Assembly: GCA_022819745.1 (NCBI GenBank)
Contig: JAJEGS010000008.1
Span: 113,242 to 177,241, forward strand
From: Candidatus Latescibacterota bacterium
Lineage (GTDB): Bacteria > Latescibacterota > UBA2968 > UBA8231
Direction: 5' to 3'
DNA: 64,000 nt
Below, piece by piece: positions 34,071 to 42,217 of this stretch. Below the pieces are notes generated by a model, which searched no databases, was not told where the DNA came from, and was given only the letters and a program-made list of their open reading frames with translations. Each line of letters opens with the position of its first letter. The stretch's first letter is position 1. The position numbers and the translations under genes were made by a program.

Positions 34071-35020
34071 ATCCTACGTTCCCACCCGCTCGTCTTCCAA
34101 TGCCCCCCTTGCCGCTTAAAGCCGGACTCCTTGGGCGGCAGCAAGCTGCGCAGGTGTTGGCCGCCAAAGGCAAAGCCCTCTAGGCCGGGAAAGCCGCGAT
34201 CCTCGTTTTCGACGCACAGCACGTAGTCGTAGCCCGATTCCCACAGCGCACCGATGATGGTGCTCCAGTCGAGTTGGCCGCGGCCGGGGACGCGGTATTG
34301 CCACCACCAGTTGCCGATGATGCCCTGGCGGTAGAGCATCCGCTGGCTAATCTCGCAGTCCTTGACATCGGCGTAGTACCAATGGCCGGCAAAGTCGCGG
34401 ATGACGTCTTCGACCGGCAGGATGTGCATCCACAGCCAGTGCGAAGGGTCGCAGGACAGGCCGAGGTGATCGGAGGGCACGGCGTCGAGGATTTTTTCCC
34501 ACATCTCTGGGTTGCAGCCGATTTGGCCCATGCGCACGGCCACGTCGAGCGCGAGCCGGACATTGTTGTCTTCAGCCGCCTGCACCACGGGTTCGAACAT
34601 GGCTTGGAAGCGGTCAACGAGTTCATCGGAGCGGTCGCTGGGGTTGCCGGGTTCAGAGGAGAACATGCCGTAGAACTGGCCGTTGCGCACGGGCGCGCCA
34701 CTGCTGGTAACGATGACTGGGCAGTTGAGGGCGCGGGCCGACGCAATGGCCTTGAGCAGCTTAGCTTGGGCGGCGCGGGCCTGCTCATGGTCGTCGTCGA
34801 GCAGGTTGTAGTGCGCGGTGAGGGCAGCGAGGTACAGGTCGTGCTGGCGCAAGGTCTCCAGCACGGAGTCCGGCCCGACTGATAGAATGTGGTCCGAGTC
34901 GAGCGCGCCGGAGTCGTTTAGGCGCACGCAATCGAAATCATGCTCCCGCGCCCAGCGGGCGCATTCGTCGAGGGGCCAATTGTTGGTGCCGCCGGCGCTG
35001 GTCATAAAACTTATATCCAC
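34067..35020 (-). CDS. sugar phosphate isomerase/epimerase (AP-endonuclease-2-like TIM barrel)
   Basis: GTG 35020 is preferred because GGAGGAG lies 8 bases upstream; it gives 317 residues. The AP_endonuc_2 fold is visible as '[16 protein letters not shown]' near the N-terminus, '[13 protein letters not shown]', '[12 protein letters not shown]' (metal-ligand Asp/His), '[11 protein letters not shown]' and '[14 protein letters not shown]' near the C-terminus. Such enzymes interconvert or dehydrate sugars and inositols using a divalent metal; substrate unknown. It is divergent from dapL with 79 bases between. The end of the gene lies in a long palindrome (34042-34070). The neighbouring xylose isomerase, SDR and Gfo/Idh genes suggest uptake and use of unusual sugars. 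Confidence 0.82.
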   Translation of the reverse strand: MDISFMTSAGGTNNWPLDECARWAREHDFDCVRLNDSGALDSDHILSVGPDSVLETLRQHDLYLAALTAHYNLLDDDHEQARAAQAKLLKAIASARALNCPVIVTSSGAPVRNGQFYGMFSSEPGNPSDRSDELVDRFQAMFEPVVQAAEDNNVRLALDVAVRMGQIGCNPEMWEKILDAVPSDHLGLSCDPSHWLWMHILPVEDVIRDFAGHWYYADVKDCEISQRMLYRQGIIGNWWWQYRVPGRGQLDWSTIIGALWESGYDYVLCVENEDRGFPGLEGFAFGGQHLRSLLPPKESGFKRQGGHWKTSGWERRM

Positions 35021-35099
35021 GAGCGAGTCTCCTCCGCTTGAAATCGCGTGTCGTATGGTTAGATTTTTACGCTCACTTCTAAACAAAGAAAGCAATCTC

Positions 35100-36326
35100 A
35101 TGGTGCACATCAACGATCACTATCTCAAGCTCAAAGCCGGTTACCTCTTTCCAGAAATCGCCCGCCGGGTTGATGCGTTTGCTGCTGATCATCCGCAGGC
35201 CGACGTGATCCGCTTGGGGATCGGCGACGTGGTCAAGGGCATTCCGCGGCCGATGGTTGATGCGATGAAAGAGGCCGTCGAGGAAATGGCGCACGACGAC
35301 ACCTTGCAGGGCTATCCGCCCGACCAGGGTCAGGATTTTTTGCGCGAGGCCATTGTCGAGCACGACTTTGGCGCGCGCGGCGTGCAAGTGCACAGCGACG
35401 AGATTTTTGTCTCCGACGGATCCAAGTGCGACTCGGGCGCAGTGCAGGAAATTTTCGCCGACGATTGCGTGGTCGCGCTGACCGATCCGGTTTATCCGGT
35501 GTACTGCGATTCCAACGTCATGGCCGGCCGCACGGGGCCGGCCGACGAGAATGGTTCGTACGCTGGTTTGATTTACATGCCGTGTACGGCCGCCAATGAC
35601 TTCATCCCGGACCTGCCTGCTGGTCATGTCGATCTGATCTACTTGTGCTCGCCCAACAATCCCACGGGCGCAGTGATGACTCGCGACGCTTTGGCCCGCT
35701 GGATCGAATACGCCCGTCGCGAGCAGGCGGTTATTCTATTTGACGCGGCCTACGAAAGCTACATCACCGACCCGACGCTCCCGCGCTCCATCTACGAGGT
35801 CGAAGGTGCCCGCGAGGTGGCGATAGAGTTCCGCAGTTTCTCCAAAAACGCCGGCTTTACCGGTTTGCGCTGTGGGTACATCGTGGTGCCAAAGGGACTC
35901 AAAGGCCGAGCTGCCTCGGGCGAGGAAGTGGATCTGCATCGGCTGTGGGCGCGGCGGCACTCGACCAAGTTCAACGGCGTGGCGTATCCGGTGCAGCGCG
36001 CCGCGGCGGCCGCGTACTCTCCGGCTGGCCAGCAGGGCATTGCCGAGCGCGTTGCGTTCTACATGGAAAATGCCGCGATCATGCGCCAGCAGTTGGGGGC
36101 GGCCGGGCTTACGGTGTACGGAGGCGAGCACGCTCCCTATTTGTGGGTGGCCACGCCCGACGGGCAGGACAGTTGGACTTACTTCGACTACTTGCTCGAC
36201 AAAGCTCACATCGTCGGCACGCCGGGTGCGGGTTTTGGCGCGGCTGGCGAGGGGTACTTGCGCCTGTCGGCCTTCAATCACCGCGACCGGATCGAAGAGG
36301 CCATGGAGCGGATTAGCCAGCTCTAG
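35100..36326 (+). CDS. dapL: LL-diaminopimelate aminotransferase
   Basis: ATG 35100 gives 408 residues, the typical DapL length. Key features are '[17 protein letters not shown]' near the N-terminus, '[15 protein letters not shown]', '[17 protein letters not shown]', '[15 protein letters not shown]' (PLP-phosphate cup) and '[17 protein letters not shown]' with the Schiff-base Lys249. It converts tetrahydrodipicolinate directly to LL-diaminopimelate for lysine and peptidoglycan, the short pathway found in plants, Chlamydiae, many FCB-related lineages and others. A longer in-frame extension to 34818 overlaps the opposite-strand isomerase and is rejected. The ribosome binding site is weak (AAGAAAG). 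Divergent promoter region 35021-35099. Confidence 0.95.
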   Translation: MVHINDHYLKLKAGYLFPEIARRVDAFAADHPQADVIRLGIGDVVKGIPRPMVDAMKEAVEEMAHDDTLQGYPPDQGQDFLREAIVEHDFGARGVQVHSDEIFVSDGSKCDSGAVQEIFADDCVVALTDPVYPVYCDSNVMAGRTGPADENGSYAGLIYMPCTAANDFIPDLPAGHVDLIYLCSPNNPTGAVMTRDALARWIEYARREQAVILFDAAYESYITDPTLPRSIYEVEGAREVAIEFRSFSKNAGFTGLRCGYIVVPKGLKGRAASGEEVDLHRLWARRHSTKFNGVAYPVQRAAAAAYSPAGQQGIAERVAFYMENAAIMRQQLGAAGLTVYGGEHAPYLWVATPDGQDSWTYFDYLLDKAHIVGTPGAGFGAAGEGYLRLSAFNHRDRIEEAMERISQL

Positions 36327-36386
36327 GGCCGCGCCTCATCTTCCTTTTTTGTGCGACAATTTGGTTAAAGCGCGGTTACAAATGTA

Positions 36387-36415
36387 TTGACGGACCGCCA
36401 GTGATTCATTAGATT
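36387..36415 (+). promoter_or_regulatory. predicted promoter for the RHH-nadA-methyltransferase run
   Basis: TTGACG at 36387-36392 and TAGATT at 36410-36415 are 17 bases apart, close to a sigma-70 arrangement. They lie in an AT-rich stretch 39 bases before the ribbon-helix-helix start. Only this arrangement supports it. Confidence 0.35.
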
Positions 36416-36453
36416 ACATACATATTAATTAAATTTTATATAAAGATGATATA

Positions 36454-36663
36454 ATGCCATCCAAAGACCAAAGTCGCCGAGCCAAGGTGCGGACCTTTTC
36501 GGCGCCCGACCGGGATCACGAGATGCTCGACGCGATTGCCCGCTATCACGGCAGCAGCAAGAGCGCCATGATCACCGGTCTCATTCGCAAGGAGTTTTGG
36601 CGCGTTTTCCCCAACGGCACCGAGACCATCCCCCCCGACGAAGGAGCGCAAGTCAAACCATGA
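36454..36663 (+). CDS. small ribbon-helix-helix (CopG-like) DNA-binding protein
   Basis: This 69-residue basic protein fits a single ribbon-helix-helix: strand 'RAKVRTFSAPD', helix 'RDHEMLDAIARYHG', turn 'SS' and helix 'KSAMITGLIRKEFWRVF'. Such proteins bind operators as dimers. The stop overlaps the nadA start (ATGA at 36660-36663), so the two are translationally coupled. This makes an NAD-synthesis autoregulator plausible but unproven. The gene begins in an AT-rich stretch with a promoter-like sequence at 36387-36415. It could also be an orphan antitoxin-type protein, but no toxin gene is adjacent. Confidence 0.7.
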   Translation: MPSKDQSRRAKVRTFSAPDRDHEMLDAIARYHGSSKSAMITGLIRKEFWRVFPNGTETIPPDEGAQVKP

Positions 36664-37646
36664 CCTACTCCGAGACGATCGCCCCAGCCGCTGGGCAGTA
36701 CCACAGCGACCTGCCCGCCGAGGAGCTCATCGCCCAGATCAACCACTTGCGCCGCGAGAAAAACGCGGTCATCCTCGCGCACAATTACCAGATTCCGCCG
36801 ATCCAAGACTTGGCCGACTTCACGGGTGATTCGCTCGGGCTGTCAGTGGAAGCGGCCAAGACAGATGCCGAGCGCATCGTCTTTTGCGGCGTGCATTTCA
36901 TGGCTGAGTCGGCCAAAATCCTCAGTCCCGGCAAGCAGGTGTTCTTGCCGCATTTAGGCGCGGGCTGTTCGCTGGCCGACTCCATCACCCCCGAAAGCCT
37001 CGACGATTGGAAAGCAGACTATCCCGATCACACGGTGGTGACGTACGTCAACTCCACGGCCGAGGTGAAGGCCGAGTCCGACATCTGCTGCACTTCGGCC
37101 AACGCCGTCTCAGTGGTCCGCAGCCTCGATAGCGACAAGATCCTCTTTACGCCCGACCGCAACTTAGGCCGCTGGGTGGCCGAGCAGGTGCCGGAGAAGG
37201 AGGTCGTCGTGTACGACGGCGCTTGTCCGACGCACGATGTGCTGCGCGCCGCCAGCGTCGAGCGCACCCGTACGGACTACCCCGAGGCCGTCATCATCGC
37301 GCACCCAGAATGCCGCGAGGACGTGGTCGAGATCGCGCACGAAGTATGCTCGACCACGGGGATGCTCAAGGCCGTCGAAAAGTACCCCGAGGCCAAGAGC
37401 TTCATCATCGCCACGGAAAACGGCATGTTGCACCAGCTCCGGCAGCGCTTCCCGCACCAAGAGTTCGTCGCGGCGGACGGCTGCATTGGCTGCCGGCTAC
37501 ACTGCCCCTACATGAAAATCACCGACCTGCAAGACGTGTACTTTTCGCTGCTCTACGAGCGCTACGAAATCACACTAGACGATGAGGTGATTGTGGGGGC
37601 GCGGCGGGCGTTGGAGCGGATGATGGCGGTGCCGAGGGACAATTGA
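36660..37646 (+). CDS. nadA: quinolinate synthase A
   Basis: ATG 36660 gives 328 residues, normal for NadA. It condenses iminoaspartate with dihydroxyacetone phosphate to quinolinate in NAD biosynthesis and carries a 4Fe-4S cluster. Visible signatures are 'VILAHNYQIPPIQDLADF', 'FCGVHFMAESAKIL', 'GCSLADSI', 'YVNSTAEVKAESDICCTSAN' (cluster Cys), 'IAHPECREDVVE' (cluster Cys) and 'DGCIGCRLHCPYMK' (third cluster Cys region). The start overlaps the ribbon-helix-helix gene. An in-frame start at 36597 would overlap that gene and adds no conserved residues. nadB and nadC are not in the window. Confidence 0.95.
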   Translation: MTYSETIAPAAGQYHSDLPAEELIAQINHLRREKNAVILAHNYQIPPIQDLADFTGDSLGLSVEAAKTDAERIVFCGVHFMAESAKILSPGKQVFLPHLGAGCSLADSITPESLDDWKADYPDHTVVTYVNSTAEVKAESDICCTSANAVSVVRSLDSDKILFTPDRNLGRWVAEQVPEKEVVVYDGACPTHDVLRAASVERTRTDYPEAVIIAHPECREDVVEIAHEVCSTTGMLKAVEKYPEAKSFIIATENGMLHQLRQRFPHQEFVAADGCIGCRLHCPYMKITDLQDVYFSLLYERYEITLDDEVIVGARRALERMMAVPRDN

Positions 37647-37658
37647 GCTGTTTTTGCC

Positions 37659-38645
37659 ATGAAGAAAAGAGCACCGAGGAACAGGACGCTCACTTGCGAC
37701 GACGACGAAATCGAGGCTCTTGCACGCGACTTGCTAGTGCTGGCCAAGCCGGCGGCACCGAAGCAAATCGCCAATAGGATCATTCACGGGGATGCCTTCC
37801 ACGTCCTCCCCTTACTGCCCACCTGCTTCGCCGATCTCCTCATCCTCGATCCTCCCTACAATCTCGCCAAAAATTACAACGGGCACTTATTTCGCCAACA
37901 AGAAAAAGGAGCCTACGCAGCTTGGTTTGAGGAACTCGTCTCCCTGCTCAAGCCGACCTTGAAGCCGGAAGCAACCGTTTATGTCTGTGCCGACTGGAAG
38001 ACCTCGCTACTGATTGCCCCCATTCTCGAAAGACACTTCTGCGTTCACAATCGGATTACTTGGGAACGCGAAAAAGGACGCGGCGCGAAATCGAACTGGA
38101 AAAACAACAGCGAAGACATTTGGTTCTGCACTGTAGGAGCGACTTATAACTTTGATGTAGAGGCAGTAAAGCTGAAGCGGAAAGTCATTGCTCCATATCG
38201 AGTCCGCGGCAAGCCTAAAGACTGGGTGGAGGAAAACGGCGGCAATTTTAGACTCACCCATCCTTCCAATATATGGTCGGACATTTCAATACCATTCTGG
38301 TCCATGCCGGAGAACACCGACCACCCCACGCAAAAACCAGAGAAGTTGATAGCAAAGCTGGTTCTTGCAAGCAGTAAGCAAGACGAGCTTGTTTTCGATC
38401 CATTCTTGGGAAGCAGCACCACGGCGGTGGTAGCGCGCAAGCTCGGGCGCTCGTTCTGCGGGATTGAATTGAACAGGGAATACTGCTGTTGGGGCCAAAA
38501 GCGATTGAAGCGGGCACTTGCCGATTCGTCAATTCAGGGATATGCCGATGGCGTGTTTTGGGAGCGGAATAGCCTGAACGATCAGCCGCAGCAATCGGCA
38601 GCTTCTAAGGCGCGTTGGGAGGCCAAAGAAGATATATGGAGCTAA
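37659..38645 (+). CDS. beta-class DNA methyltransferase (adenine/cytosine N-methyltransferase), orphan
   Basis: This 328-residue protein carries motif IV 'LLILDPPYNLAKNYNG' near the N-terminus and the SAM-binding motif I 'ELVFDPFLGSSTTAVVARKL' near the C-terminus, the order of beta-class amino-methyltransferases. 'DHPTQKPEKLIAKLVLASS' (motif X) lies just before it. It modifies N6 of adenine or N4 of cytosine in a specific site that cannot be read from sequence. No restriction endonuclease gene is adjacent, so it looks like an orphan or regulatory methyltransferase. It starts 12 bases after nadA with no clear ribosome binding site. The stop codon is inside a perfect 12-bp inverted repeat (38641-38670). 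Its base composition is lower in GC than nadA, suggesting transfer. Confidence 0.88.
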   Translation: MKKRAPRNRTLTCDDDEIEALARDLLVLAKPAAPKQIANRIIHGDAFHVLPLLPTCFADLLILDPPYNLAKNYNGHLFRQQEKGAYAAWFEELVSLLKPTLKPEATVYVCADWKTSLLIAPILERHFCVHNRITWEREKGRGAKSNWKNNSEDIWFCTVGATYNFDVEAVKLKRKVIAPYRVRGKPKDWVEENGGNFRLTHPSNIWSDISIPFWSMPENTDHPTQKPEKLIAKLVLASSKQDELVFDPFLGSSTTAVVARKLGRSFCGIELNREYCCWGQKRLKRALADSSIQGYADGVFWERNSLNDQPQQSAASKARWEAKEDIWS

Positions 38646-38670
38646 CGTCAGCAGTACCGCTGACGTTAGC
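38641..38670. terminator. perfect 12-bp inverted repeat at the methyltransferase stop codon
   Basis: GCTAACGTCAGC (38641-38652) pairs perfectly with 38659-38670 around a 6-base loop, and the TAA stop of the methyltransferase is at 38643-38645. It lies between convergent genes (methyltransferase and xylA). No T-run follows on either strand, so it may be a factor-dependent terminator, an mRNA stabiliser or a recombination remnant. Confidence 0.5.
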
Positions 38671-38703
38671 TACCGCGATTTATTCCATCCTTGATGACCC
38701 GCC

Positions 38704-40017
38704 TCACAGATAACTATTGACGATATTCTCCAGCATTTCCTCGCGGCCGCTGCGCTTTTCCGGCTCGCCGTGCTGGTGGACGTATGCCTCTAGCTCGGCA
38801 AAGTTGGTGTCGCCGCGCATGATCTTCTCGCCGATGCCGCTGCGGTACGAGGCGTAGCGCGCTTCGACAAAGGCGTCGAGTGCGCCGTCGTCGATGATGC
38901 GCTGGGCCAGCGTTAGCCCGCGGGCAAACGAGTCCATGCCGCCGATGTGGGCGTGGAAGAGGTCCTCCAAATCGCAAGAGCCGCGCCGCACCTTGGCGTC
39001 GAAGTTGATGCCGCCGGAAGCGATGCCGCCTTGTTTGAGGATCACCAGCATGGCGTAGGTGGTGGAGTAGAGGTCGGTGGGGAATTGGTCGGTGTCCCAG
39101 CCGAGCAGGTAATCGCCGCGATTGGCGTCAATGCTGCCCAGCTTGCCGTCGGCCGAGGCGAGTTGGATGTCGTGTTCAAAGGTGTGGCCGGCTAGGGTGG
39201 CGTGATTGGCTTCGATGTTGAGCTTGAACTCGTCCAATAGGTCATATTTGCGGAGGAAACTCAAGACGGTGGCGGCGTCGTAGTCGTACTGGTGCTTGGT
39301 CGGCTCTTTGGGCTTGGGTTCCACGAGCAGGGTTCCGGTAAAGCCGATCGCCTTTTTGTGTTCAACGGCCATGTGCAACAAGCGCGCGAGCTGGTCTTGC
39401 TCGTGGGCCATGTTGGTGTTGAGCAAGCTGGAGTATCCTTCGCGTCCACCCCAAAACACGTAGTTAGCTCCCCCGAGTCGATGGGTGCATTCCATGGCCT
39501 TCTTGATCTGGGCCGCGGCCCAGGCGAAGACGTGGGCGTCTGGGTTGGTGGCGGCTCCGTGGGTAAAGCGCGCGTGCGAGAAACAGTTGGACGTGCCCCA
39601 CAGCAAGCGGACGCCCGTGTCGGCTTGCAATTGCTCGGCCAATCCCACGATGTGGTCGAGACGGTCGTTGCTCTCTTTGAGGGTCTCGCCCTCGGGCGCG
39701 ATGTCGCGGTCGTGCCAGCAGTAGAATGGTGCGCCGAGCTTGGTGATGAACTCAAAAGCCGCGCGCAAGGTGTCTTCGGCGCGCTGCATGGGATCAGTGG
39801 CGCGGTCCCAAGGTCGGTCGTACACCGGAGTCGGGCCAAAAGGATCGATCCCCCCGCCCTTAAAGCTGTGCCAAAAGGCCACGGAGAAGCGCAGGTGCTC
39901 GGCCATGGTCTTGCCGCCTACCGTGGCCTCGGCGTCGTAGTGCTTGAAGGCGAGGGGGTTTTTAGAGTCCGGGCCTTCGTAGGCAATTTTTTCGATGCCC
40001 TTAAAAAATTCGCTCAT
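38704..40017 (-). CDS. xylA: xylose isomerase
   Basis: This 437-residue protein has the length and signatures of group II XylA: N-terminus 'MSEFFKGIEKIAYEGPDSKN', then 'RFSVAFWHSFKGGG', 'FYCWHDRDIAPEGETL' (catalytic His/Asp), 'YVFWGGREGYSSLLNTN', 'GTLLVEPKPKEPTKHQYDYD', 'LNIEANHATLAGHTFEHD' (metal ligands) and 'RGDYLLGWDTDQFPTD'. It isomerises D-xylose and D-glucose-type aldoses with divalent metal. A GGGTAA site precedes ATG 40017. Xylulokinase is not in the window. Immediately upstream on the same strand are a HAD fragment and an SDR, so a pentose or sugar-acid catabolic operon is plausible. Confidence 0.95.
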   Translation of the reverse strand: MSEFFKGIEKIAYEGPDSKNPLAFKHYDAEATVGGKTMAEHLRFSVAFWHSFKGGGIDPFGPTPVYDRPWDRATDPMQRAEDTLRAAFEFITKLGAPFYCWHDRDIAPEGETLKESNDRLDHIVGLAEQLQADTGVRLLWGTSNCFSHARFTHGAATNPDAHVFAWAAAQIKKAMECTHRLGGANYVFWGGREGYSSLLNTNMAHEQDQLARLLHMAVEHKKAIGFTGTLLVEPKPKEPTKHQYDYDAATVLSFLRKYDLLDEFKLNIEANHATLAGHTFEHDIQLASADGKLGSIDANRGDYLLGWDTDQFPTDLYSTTYAMLVILKQGGIASGGINFDAKVRRGSCDLEDLFHAHIGGMDSFARGLTLAQRIIDDGALDAFVEARYASYRSGIGEKIMRGDTNFAELEAYVHQHGEPEKRSGREEMLENIVNSYL

Positions 40018-40046
40018 GGGTTACCCTTTCTGATTTGTGCGGTGGA

Positions 40047-40124
40047 TTACAGGAAATTCAATAGGTCCAGCGGTTCGGCGAGCAAAGCACCGTCAAGGTC
40101 GAAAACTGCGGCTGCAAAGCACAT
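40047..40124 (-). pseudogene. truncated HAD-superfamily phosphatase remnant (25 residues)
   Basis: A 26-codon frame starts at ATG 40124, only 8 bases after the SDR stop, and ends at TAA 40047-40049. Its peptide contains 'AVFDLDGALLAEPLDLL', which matches HAD motif I (FDxDGT/AL with two catalytic Asp) as in beta-phosphoglucomutase-type hydrolases. The rest of a HAD protein (motifs II-IV) is absent: xylA begins 29 bases further on. Probably a deletion remnant of a sugar-phosphate phosphatase once in this operon. Confidence 0.45.
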
Positions 40125-40132
40125 GGACAGCC

Positions 40133-40906
40133 TCACTCTGGCGTGACGTAGGCAGCGGTGATGCCGCCATCGACGACGAAGGTCGAGCCCGTGATAAAGG
40201 AGGCGTCGTCCGAGGCCAAGAAGACGACCGTGCGGGCGATTTCCTCGGCCTCGCCGAAGCGGCCCATGGGGATGTGGACCAAGCGGCGCTGGCGCTTCTC
40301 CTCGCTGTCGAGGTATTTCATCAACAGTTCGGTGCGCAACGGACCGGGGCAGAGTGCGTTGACGCGAATGTTTTCGCGGGCGTGGATAACGGCGAGCTCG
40401 CGCGTCAGGGCGAGGACGCCGCCCTTGCTGGCGGTATAGGCCAATTGGGGCGTGGCCGCTCCGAGCAGGGCGACAAAAGAGGCTGTGTTGACGATGGCTC
40501 CGCCACCAGCGCGGCGCAGGGCCGGAATGCCGTACTTGCAGCCCAGAAAGACGCCCTTGAGATTGACGGCCATGGTCAGATCCCAGACCTCTTCTTCAGT
40601 GTCGATAGCATCGGCGTCGGCGTGGTGGGAGATGCCGGCGTTGTTGAACAGCACGTCGAGGCGACCATAAGCGGCTTCGGCTTGCTGCACCATGCGCTCG
40701 CAGTCGGCGGCGCGGGACACGTCGGCGTCGATGGCGATGGCTTGTCCGTTGTCCGCGGTGATGGCGGCGACCGTTTCTTCAGCCGTGGCCGCGTCGATGT
40801 CAACGGCTGCAATGTGCGCGCCTTCACGGGCGCAGAGCAGCGCGGTTTGGCGGCCGATGCCCGAGCCTGCGCCGGTGATGAGGACGACTTTGTCGGCCAG
40901 CTTCAC
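40133..40906 (-). CDS. SDR-family NAD(P)-dependent dehydrogenase
   Basis: This 257-residue classical short-chain dehydrogenase starts at GTG 40906. It shows the cofactor motif '[17 protein letters not shown]' (TGxxxGIG), the 'NNAG' strand ('[17 protein letters not shown]'), the catalytic '[13 protein letters not shown]' (Ser) and '[17 protein letters not shown]' (Tyr-x3-Lys), and '[14 protein letters not shown]'. Asp after the glycine motif ('VDIDAAT') suggests NAD(H). Its start overlaps the stop of the lpd-derived fragment (GTGA at 40903-40906). Substrate unknown; the neighbouring xylose isomerase suggests a sugar or polyol. Confidence 0.88.
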   Translation of the reverse strand: MKLADKVVLITGAGSGIGRQTALLCAREGAHIAAVDIDAATAEETVAAITADNGQAIAIDADVSRAADCERMVQQAEAAYGRLDVLFNNAGISHHADADAIDTEEEVWDLTMAVNLKGVFLGCKYGIPALRRAGGGAIVNTASFVALLGAATPQLAYTASKGGVLALTRELAVIHARENIRVNALCPGPLRTELLMKYLDSEEKRQRRLVHIPMGRFGEAEEIARTVVFLASDDASFITGSTFVVDGGITAAYVTPE

Positions 40907-41061
40907 GGTTCTACGGCCCGCGCTGCCTCGCCTACGACTTCTGACAGCGCTGGATGCGCGTGGACGGTGCGGGATACATCCTCGGCACTGGCGCCGAACT
41001 CTAGGGCCAAGACGCGGCCCTCTCCAATCTCCTCGTGTGTCATGTTCTCTCGTTTGGACAT
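40903..41061 (-). pseudogene. duplicated 3' end of lpd (C-terminal fragment of dihydrolipoamide dehydrogenase)
   Basis: A 52-codon frame (ATG 41061 with AAAGGG 6 bases upstream) ends in '[20 protein letters not shown]' and '[14 protein letters not shown]', nearly identical to the end of the intact lpd protein at 42218. At DNA level 40922-41014 matches 42237-42329 over 93 ungapped bases with about 12 mismatches, including 26 identical bases. The FAD and NAD domains are absent, so it cannot act as an enzyme. It may still be translated, since its stop overlaps the SDR start. The same orientation as lpd makes the pair a direct repeat flanking the DUF6338 insert. Confidence 0.8.
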
Positions 41062-41282
41062 ATATGGCCCTTTCGTCGTAGGGATGGGAACGAATAAAAT
41101 ATAGGGCAAAAGGCGATGTCTGCTTCTCTGTTCGTCCCAGCGGGCTTATCTTGACGACGTTGCGCCGTACCCAACGTTTGCTATATTCGCACAGGGACTG
41201 TCGGTCTTGGCTAATCCGGCTATGGGAGAGACTTTAGACCGGATGCGCCGAATGGATGGACTAAAACGCCGGAAGACGAGTA

Positions 41283-41945
41283 ATGAATATTTTACTTGTT
41301 CAGCTTGCAATTGTGTTTCTGCCGGGTCTGATATGGGCTCAGCTCGATGTACGCTATGCTCAAAAAGCCAAACCAAGCCAAGCCGAATTTCTTATCAGAG
41401 CTTTTATATTTGGCCTCATGACATACGCGTTACTCTATATAGTCTATACATGTCTGGGAAAAGAGTTTTCGACTCTGTGGATTAGCCAGATAGCCCCTAA
41501 CCAGCCCAGCCCTAAAACGCTGTCGATGGGAGATTTTGTCGATGAGGTTTTATGGTCATTACCAGTTTCGTTTTTCCTAGCAATAATTTGGATCACTGGT
41601 AGCACCTACAAATGGCTAACTCGCTTTCTACAGATCATTCGAGTAACTAAAAAGTACGGAGACGAAGATGTATGGGACTTCACCTTCAACTCCTCTCAGA
41701 CCGAAGTTGAGTATGTTCACTTGCGAGATTTTGAAAAGAACATCATCTACGCCGGATGGGTGGATTCGTTTTCGGAAACGGGAAAGCTGCGAGAACTTTT
41801 ACTTAGAGAAGTACGGATATATGATAGTGAGGGGGATGAAATTGGAGTTGAGATCCCATTGTTATACCTTGCCCGCAAGGTAGATGACATCCACATCGAG
41901 TTCCCATATAGGGAAGTAGAAGAGGAGCAGCACGATGTCCAATGA
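41283..41945 (+). CDS. DUF6338-like small membrane protein
   Basis: This 220-residue protein has hydrophobic helices at about 1-19 ('MNILLVQLAIVFLPGLIWAQ'), 35-58 ('EFLIRAFIFGLMTYALLYIV') and 90-110 ('SLPVSFFLAIIWITG'). A cytosolic beta-rich tail follows ('DVWDFTFNSSQTEVEYVHLR', 'GELL'-type strands and 'DDIHIEFPYREVEEEQ'). This layout matches the DUF6338 family, whose function is unknown. The gene is AT-rich compared with both sides, on the opposite strand to lpd and lying between the duplicated lpd ends. It overlaps the small gene at 41935 by 11 bases. Horizontal acquisition is likely. Confidence 0.65.
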   Translation: MNILLVQLAIVFLPGLIWAQLDVRYAQKAKPSQAEFLIRAFIFGLMTYALLYIVYTCLGKEFSTLWISQIAPNQPSPKTLSMGDFVDEVLWSLPVSFFLAIIWITGSTYKWLTRFLQIIRVTKKYGDEDVWDFTFNSSQTEVEYVHLRDFEKNIIYAGWVDSFSETGKLRELLLREVRIYDSEGDEIGVEIPLLYLARKVDDIHIEFPYREVEEEQHDVQ

Positions 41946-42090
41946 TCAACATAAGACCTCCCCTTTGACCGAAGGCTATGTCCGGAAGGGCGGCCGTAAT
42001 TCGGCGTCTAAAATCGAAACGCGCCCACCCGCGCCGAAGCCACTCTCAACCAAACCAACCTCTTCGTCCGGCCAATCGAGAAAAAAATAA
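41935..42090 (+). CDS. 51-residue basic, Pro/Ser-rich partner of the DUF6338-like protein
   Basis: ATG 41935 lies inside the end of the DUF6338-like gene with a GAGGAG site upstream, and the frame runs to TAA at 42088-42090. The protein is polar and disordered-looking ('EGYVRKGGRNSASK', 'RPPAPKPLSTKPTSSSG') and ends in a basic 'GQSRKK'. Overlapping translation argues that it is real. I recall short proteins of this Pro/Gly-rich kind next to DUF6338 genes elsewhere, which is unverified. No function is known. Confidence 0.55.
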   Translation: MSNDQHKTSPLTEGYVRKGGRNSASKIETRPPAPKPLSTKPTSSSGQSRKK

Positions 42091-42217
42091 GCAACCTATT
42101 TTCTGGCCTCGGAGTTGTGGGTGCCGTCCGGAGACAACGCTGGAGACCACTCGTTAAAGGTGAGCAGGATGCGGTCAGTTGAACGGGAGGACAGCAGGGT
42201 GCCTGATATTTCATCGC

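Noticed and set aside
40903..41061. Treating the short lpd-like frame as a complete new small gene
   Set aside because: It aligns only with the last ~40 residues of lpd at DNA and protein level, so it is a fragment even if it may be translated.
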